Made by a program: the position numbers and the translations under genes. The notes under the pieces are model-generated. The model did no database searches and was not told the origin of the DNA. It was given only the letters and a program-made list of their open reading frames with translations. From the NCBI GenBank assembly GCA_028565635.1, contig JAOXYB010042282.1:1-12825 (forward strand): a stretch of DNA of 12,825 bases. The letters are read 5' to 3'. The stretch is from Phoronis ovalis. Lineage: Eukaryota; Phoronida; Phoronidae. This document shows, in pieces, positions 8,896-12,825 of the stretch (positions are counted from its first letter, which is position 1; every line of letters begins with the position of its first letter).

Positions 8896-9346
8896 CTAGA
8901 ATGAGATCAAATAAATGCTATAAAAAGTTGTTCAATTTAATCAACTTCGCGACAAAAACTTAAGAACACAAACACAACTTTCGGCATTATCAAGAACGCT
9001 AGATAGAATTCGGTATGTTCACTAGCGCTGACGACATTACTGTGGTAAACTTGAACTATGAATATTTACGATGACATATTTAAAATCTGGGCTAAATTAT
9101 ACATTAACTGTTTTCCAGTTCCATAACTTTCCGTACTATAAACTCACATTTTTCTTTTCAACTAAATCAATGGGTTACATATAAAGCAATAGGTACATTT
9201 TTACGAGGTTGCCTTCTTCTACAACAAATAAATCCTTCAGTTACACAAAAACTACGTATAGTACACATTAATCTTAATTGTTATTAGTCTAGTCATCTGG
9301 GTATCATGCATGGTACCAGGTACCATTTGAAACCCTATCTGTTTAC
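8896..9346 (-). other. Intron between FOG exons (451 bp, phase 1)
   Basis: Donor ACAG then GTAAAC; acceptor cattctag. The only structure noted is a 17-bp palindrome just inside the donor (9310-9326). The rest is AT-rich without coding signal. Confidence 0.85.
9310..9326. repeat. 17-bp near-perfect palindrome (ATGGTACC-A-GGTACCAT)
   Basis: Two 8-base arms are perfect reverse complements around one central base. It lies 20-36 bases inside the intron downstream of the PR-like exon's donor. It may be a site for a dimeric DNA-binding protein, an RNA hairpin near the splice site, or chance. Confidence 0.6.
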
Positions 9347-9571
9347 CTGTACGGTGTAAATCTTCGTAGCTAGCCAAAGCAGTGGTTGATAAAACAATCT
9401 CGGGTTTTTCGGGTAGCTTAGCCTCTTCTTTCACTGTACTGTTTCTCAGACGAAACGGCATCTCCATTTCTATTAATTTCTCACCTGTCTGTATGGAATT
9501 GTCGGCGAATATTGCAATAAGAGCACTATTGGCAGATATATTTTCGGTAACTTCAACCCAAATGTGAACAC
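9347..9571 (-). CDS. FOG-family gene, exon with the C-terminal part of the PR-like domain
   Basis: The 225-base exon has 74 full codons with split codons at both ends. Acceptor ttttccttcag; donor ACAG then GTAAAC. It begins VHIWVEVTENISANSALIAI followed by FADNS, which matches the end of the PR-like domain in ZFPM proteins (pattern W-x3-T-x2-I-S-x4-L-I-A-x3-D). The rest (MPFRLRNSTVKEEAKLPEK and onward) is a linker to the first CCHC finger, ending near LASYEDLHRT. The alignment to ZFPM is from memory of the family and should be confirmed by a profile search. Confidence 0.82.
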
Positions 9572-10496
9572 CTGAAGGAAAATATAAGTGTATACAATTA
9601 TTGTATTATATTATGTTATTCTTATACAGTCTTTTCAAAGAAGCTATTTGCGCTAGGAACTTTAGCTGAAACATTCTTGACAGTGTTCTTGAAAAAACAT
9701 AAAACCGTTCGATTCTTTCACAGGACACAGTAAATACAGTGTGCTGCTGTGCGGATATACAGGCAATGTCTTCACATGTTCCTTCGACTTTATGTTAAGC
9801 TTTGAAATTAATTTAAATAAAAATCACATTAATATGTCTGAATTCTTAACATTCTCTAAATATAGAAAAACACATTCAGGTCTCAGCAGTATTTTATTAG
9901 TTTGTCGCTGACCTGTCAATTTTATTTCATCGTTTTGCATTGTAAATTTTTCAAAACCTTATTTATTGTTCAGTTTTAGACTAAAGTTTTTGTTTGATTG
10001 ATATTTCACTGAATCGAGATGTCATGCATAAATGAACTTCATGCTGATATTATTTTTCACACATATAATATGAATAGTTAACTACACCCTATAGAGCTGC
10101 CAAGAGATCCCTTAATATTGTAAATAAAATAAGGCAGTTTTATAATTATTCCTTGTATAAAAATAAAATACACAAATGTGAATTACTCTAAAGGTTATTA
10201 CAAATTCCAGATGATATGTTTTACTGACTTTCAGAATACTCAAAACATGTACTATTAAATGGCTTGCACATTTTGAATAATGAAGCGAATTTAACTTTTT
10301 GAATGATAAAAATGTCATTCAACATTGACCAATGATAGATTAAACAAGCTCCGAAAGACGTATCTCGATCATGGCTATGTATTAACCTGTATTTAGCCTG
10401 TCTAATCGCAGTTTAAAGAGATTCTAATACATTAAAACATATTTAAAAACACAGCAACTCAAGCACATGATGCAGGAGTATAGAGAACATTGTTAC
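9572..10496 (-). other. Intron between FOG exons (925 bp, phase 1)
   Basis: Donor CGAG then GTAACA, acceptor ttttccttcag. It is AT-rich. A short open frame at 10112-10318 (minus) has no domain or splice support. No repeat or RNA gene was recognised. Confidence 0.8.
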
Positions 10497-10614
10497 CTCG
10501 GATGAAAACTTTCACGTTTACATTAGATAATGAGTCTGTACTTTGGACATACTGCAACCAGTCGCCCTCTTCTTCTACCTTTACAGATATTTCGGACCCT
10601 TTGTCATTTCTCAA
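10497..10614 (-). CDS. FOG-family gene, exon with the middle of the PR-like domain
   Basis: The 118-base exon carries 39 codons plus one base. It starts in phase 0 after acceptor gttttacag and ends at CGAG then GTAACA. The segment EEGDWLQYVQSTDSLSNVNV then KVFIRG fits the W-L and V-[F/Y]-x2-G strands of the FOG PR-like domain. Its phase matches the exons on both sides (phase 0 in, phase 1 out), giving an uninterrupted frame. It is too short to be recognised alone; the call depends on the neighbours. Confidence 0.78.
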
Positions 10615-11195
10615 CTGTAAAACATGCAATTATATTTTAAAAAATAGCTTAGAATTTTTCTTCCTAAATTGTTGGATGAATTAGTAAAACTCTGTTTGCG
10701 TTAAAAAGAAAAATGGCTCTGACCTACAGATTATATTGAAGAATACCACAAGTTAAAGAGTTGTAAATACGTGCCCCAGGATAAGACCTTGTGCACGTAA
10801 GTACTCTCTCACTCTCTGACTCATTTGATAAGTTATGAAAGTGAAGTTCGTTCATCATAAATAATATATACAAAACAATTACAACACTTGACAAAGCCAA
10901 AAATGGGCACCGCCTTAATTTCGAGCTGGTACGCGTGATAAAAAGTGAAGATACTTTACCCACCTGAATACACAGTTATTAAAAAATACTTAGTAATAAG
11001 GCGACCTATTTTATTTAGTGTCTGTTCATCCTGCTCACAGCCCCATGGCCTACTCAGTGCTATGCACAAAACTAACATAAATAAATTATAAACTTGTTTT
11101 ATTTTTATGAAATTCTATTTCGGTGTACACCAGGGTTGACATACCTTAAATCAATGTTTTGAATGCAAATAGACTGGCGGTTACCAAGCTTAGAA

Positions 11196-11352
11196 AAAAA
11201 GATGTGAAGAAATAACATTATGTGGTTAGCTACTTTCGGGCCAAGGTCATACAGGTTAACAATAATAGCGTTGAATATTTGTAGTTATAATTCAAGTATC
11301 TAGGAGATAAAAGTTATGAAACTTATATAGGCTTGAAAAAGATGTGAAGAAA
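11196..11352. repeat. Pair of 17-bp direct repeats 140 bp apart
   Basis: The string AAAAAGATGTGAAGAAA occurs at 11196-11212 and again at 11336-11352, with looser similarity on both sides (GCTT before each). It lies just left of the inverted-repeat element and may be part of an older repeat. Confidence 0.5.
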
Positions 11353-11416
11353 GAAAATATAAATAAGGCGTAAAGTCGATGATCAACATGATAGTAAAAA
11401 CGTCAGTTATTACAGC

Positions 11417-11850
11417 TTAAGGTGGAAGGTATCGCTAGAAAACCTATATTTCACTTTAAGTAAAATTTTAGGTAGGTAAATCAAAACATAGACAAATAAA
11501 AGTATACTATTTTGAAAATTCATATCTCGTGAACAAAGCGGAATCTTAAATATCTGAGATACTTTTATAGCTATAAATGTAAAAATTGTTTAGTTGCAAA
11601 GTTTCAACTTTACAGGTTGAGGAAATTTGACTTATATTCTATTTGCATTTCAAAAAATTAACATTTTAACCCAAAACGGCAATTGTACAGGTCACATGGC
11701 TTACTCAGAGAAAAAATAAATTGCATATTTAGAAAGTTTGAATTGTACAATTTCATGTTATTTATATAATACTTTTGTTGGTGTATCTTTAAAGGTTAAC
11801 TAAATTATAAAGTGTAAATGTATTGTGTCGAACTATACTCGCCACCTAAA
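11417..11850. mobile_element. Probable MITE-like element with long imperfect inverted repeats
   Basis: The left end TTAAGGTGG (11417-11425) faces an inverted TTTAGGTGG (11850-11842). Over the outer 23 bases 16 match in opposite orientation. Similarity continues inward: TATATTTCACTTTA on the left against TACATTTACACTTTA on the inverted right, then ACAAATAAAAGTATACTAT against ACCAACAAAAGTATTATAT. The arms therefore extend roughly 110 bases. There is no ORF, so it would be a non-autonomous DNA element or foldback repeat. TTAA at the left and TAAA at the right could be a decayed TTAA target duplication, as made by piggyBac-type transposases. The arms are diverged, suggesting an old copy. Confidence 0.5.
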
Positions 11851-11870
11851 ATTCGCCATTACCATAAGGC

Positions 11871-11890
11871 GGTGACGGCCCGGGTGACGG
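11871..11890. repeat. GC-rich tandem repeat of GGTGACGG
   Basis: Two copies of GGTGACGG lie 12 bases apart around CCCG, about 20 bases right of the inverted-repeat element. It is a sharp local GC peak in AT-rich intron. Function unknown. Confidence 0.5.
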
Positions 11891-12070
11891 ATCTAAATAA
11901 ATATGATATTTAATGTAATGTTCTAACCCGTGTTCTAATGTGTAACCACTTACACCACCGAGAGCATCGAACAACATGATAAACAGAAAACAAAAGCTGA
12001 ACAATATTAAAGAATATATTTAATATAAAAGAGGATTGAACCGCCTTTGGCTGTACTTTCGAATACTTAC

Positions 12071-12270
12071 TTTACATATATTGGTTTCCTTGTCACAGTC
12101 AGTGTTAACAATTTCTCCTCTAAAAGGACCAAAACTGCTAGCTTTTGGTAATGGAATTATACTATAGATGGACGACCTGCTCTTCTGATCATCGGTCTCG
12201 CATAGTTGTAAAATTCCTTTCGGTAGGTGGAGACTCTTGTCTATTGTGTCATCCACATCTTCGCTGTTTC
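12071..12270 (-). CDS. FOG-family gene, exon with the start of the PR-like domain
   Basis: The 200-base exon has two bases of a split codon plus 66 codons. Acceptor gaattattgctatag; donor AAA then the strong GTAAGT. The segment ASSFGPFRGEIV matches the conserved G-P-F strand of PR/SET domains and the G-P-F motif in vertebrate ZFPM N-terminal regions. Before it lie an acidic start (NSEDVDDTIDKS) and LHLPKGILQLCE, in the place of the first PR strands. There is no ATG in this frame, so the start codon must be further upstream. PR-like domains in FOG proteins are not known to be active methyltransferases. Confidence 0.82.
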
Positions 12271-12817
12271 CTATAGCAATAATTCAATACAGTGGTTATG
12301 AGAGAGTACAAAAAACGTCAAAAATAAATTCGTAAAACGAGTGTATAAAACATGGAAGTGTTCGCAAGTTAGAAAATTCTCATTTTACAATAATCCCTAA
12401 AATAAATTTCGCACACAATATCAAAATTGTTTATCATATTTGCATTGGTCACCAGATGTCTCACCAGCGTTTGCTGGTTTTTGTTATAAATCAGAGATAC
12501 TTAACGAGAAAACAGAAAAAAAGCACGATTACTATAAAACTAACAAAAGCTTTGACAAGATAATGTAAATACATGTGAAAAAAGGACAAAAACGAAGCAC
12601 AATTGTAAATTTTATCAATACAATAATAACTTGACAGCTTTAGCTTCAATACAAAGAGACTTGTAGATTTTCAACAATAAATCAGATTGTTTGTACAATA
12701 TGCCAGTGCATATAATGTCAGCAACCGCCGTACTTCCTATTCGGCCTTCTTTACAGTGTTAAGTTATGACCGAGTTTGTTTACGTGTGTTAAAAAGATCT
12801 GAAGATAAAATTCTCAC
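12271..12817 (-). other. Probable intron at the 5' side of the FOG gene (547 bp)
   Basis: It ends at the acceptor gaattattgctatag. The donor is inferred at 12817 (GTGAGA). The interior is AT-rich with a small hairpin (ACCAGC-GTTT-GCTGGT, 12463-12478) and no coding signal. If the donor at 12817 is wrong the intron continues outside the window. Confidence 0.5.
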
Positions 12818-12824
12818 CGGACAT
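12818..12824 (-). CDS. Possible upstream FOG exon end (ATG TCC G before a GTGAGA donor)
   Basis: At the right edge the minus strand reads ATGTCCG and then GTGAGA, a good donor. It would leave one base, exactly the phase needed by the next exon (G plus GA gives Gly), so the frame runs Met-Ser-Gly-Asn-Ser-Glu. Whether this ATG is the start codon or an internal Met cannot be told, because the window stops one base before it. FOG proteins usually start with Met-Ser-Arg-Arg-Lys-Gln, which is not seen here. Confidence 0.4.
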
Positions 12825-12825
12825 A

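Larger units (their letters stand above)
10615..12070 (-). other. Largest FOG intron in the window (1,456 bp, phase 0)
   Basis: Donor AAA then GTAAGT (strong), acceptor gttttacag. It contains a 434-bp inverted-repeat element (11417-11850), a 17-bp direct repeat pair (11196 and 11336) and a small GC-rich patch with a duplicated GGTGACGG (11871-11890). An open frame at 10724-10963 (minus) encodes a hydrophobic stretch but begins without an ATG and is probably chance. Confidence 0.8.

Noticed and set aside
10724-10963. Minus-strand open frame with a hydrophobic stretch like a signal anchor (ALSSVVIVLYILFMM) inside the FOG intron
   Set aside because: It starts at GTG, with a stop just upstream and no early ATG; its length is normal for chance in this DNA and no domain is recognisable. 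Spliced reads would be needed to revive it.
12463-12478. Hairpin ACCAGC-GTTT-GCTGGT followed by a T run, like a bacterial terminator
   Set aside because: The context is a eukaryotic intron; a 6-bp stem is expected by chance at this scale.

Overview
This window comes from an animal nuclear genome. It is AT-rich, and its coding exons are separated by introns with canonical GT/AG borders. The gene families present are metazoan: a Friend-of-GATA (FOG/ZFPM/U-shaped) zinc-finger cofactor and a leucine-rich-repeat plus immunoglobulin-domain receptor. The sequence style suggests an invertebrate, most plausibly a lophotrochozoan such as a bivalve mollusc. That placement is inference; no species-diagnostic sequence was recognised.

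Layout from left to right. Positions 1-400 (minus strand) hold a reading frame open to the window edge. It resembles the RRM-like, ORF1p-type domain found in many retroelement-derived proteins of marine invertebrates, and it begins right after a plausible splice acceptor. Positions 401-1767 are mostly non-coding and end in a likely 5'UTR intron. Positions 1805-4168 (plus strand) encode an intronless 787-residue type I membrane receptor: signal peptide, about 13 LRRs, LRRCT, one Ig-like domain, a stalk of degenerate 9-residue repeats, one transmembrane helix, and a short tail with six YxN motifs. Positions 4169-5243 are the shared 3' flank of two convergent genes.

Positions 5244-12824 (minus strand) carry most of a FOG-family gene in at least five coding exons: 12071-12270, 10497-10614, 9347-9571, 8749-8895 and 5244-8287. 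All junction phases agree. A possible sixth, upstream exon lies at the right edge. The assembled product has about 1,244 residues and lacks only its extreme N-terminus. It contains a PR/SET-like domain, ten zinc fingers (five CCHC, five C2H2), a PLDLS-type CtBP motif, basic nuclear-localisation stretches and SUMO-consensus sites. Its largest intron (10615-12070) contains a 434-bp element with long imperfect inverted repeats, probably a MITE that inserted at TTAA.

Nothing ties the two main genes functionally. They are tail-to-tail neighbours: one is a probable phosphotyrosine-signalling cell-surface receptor, the other a nuclear cofactor of GATA factors. The features most worth following up are the six-fold YxN tail, the unusual order of fingers in the FOG protein, and the inverted-repeat element in its intron.
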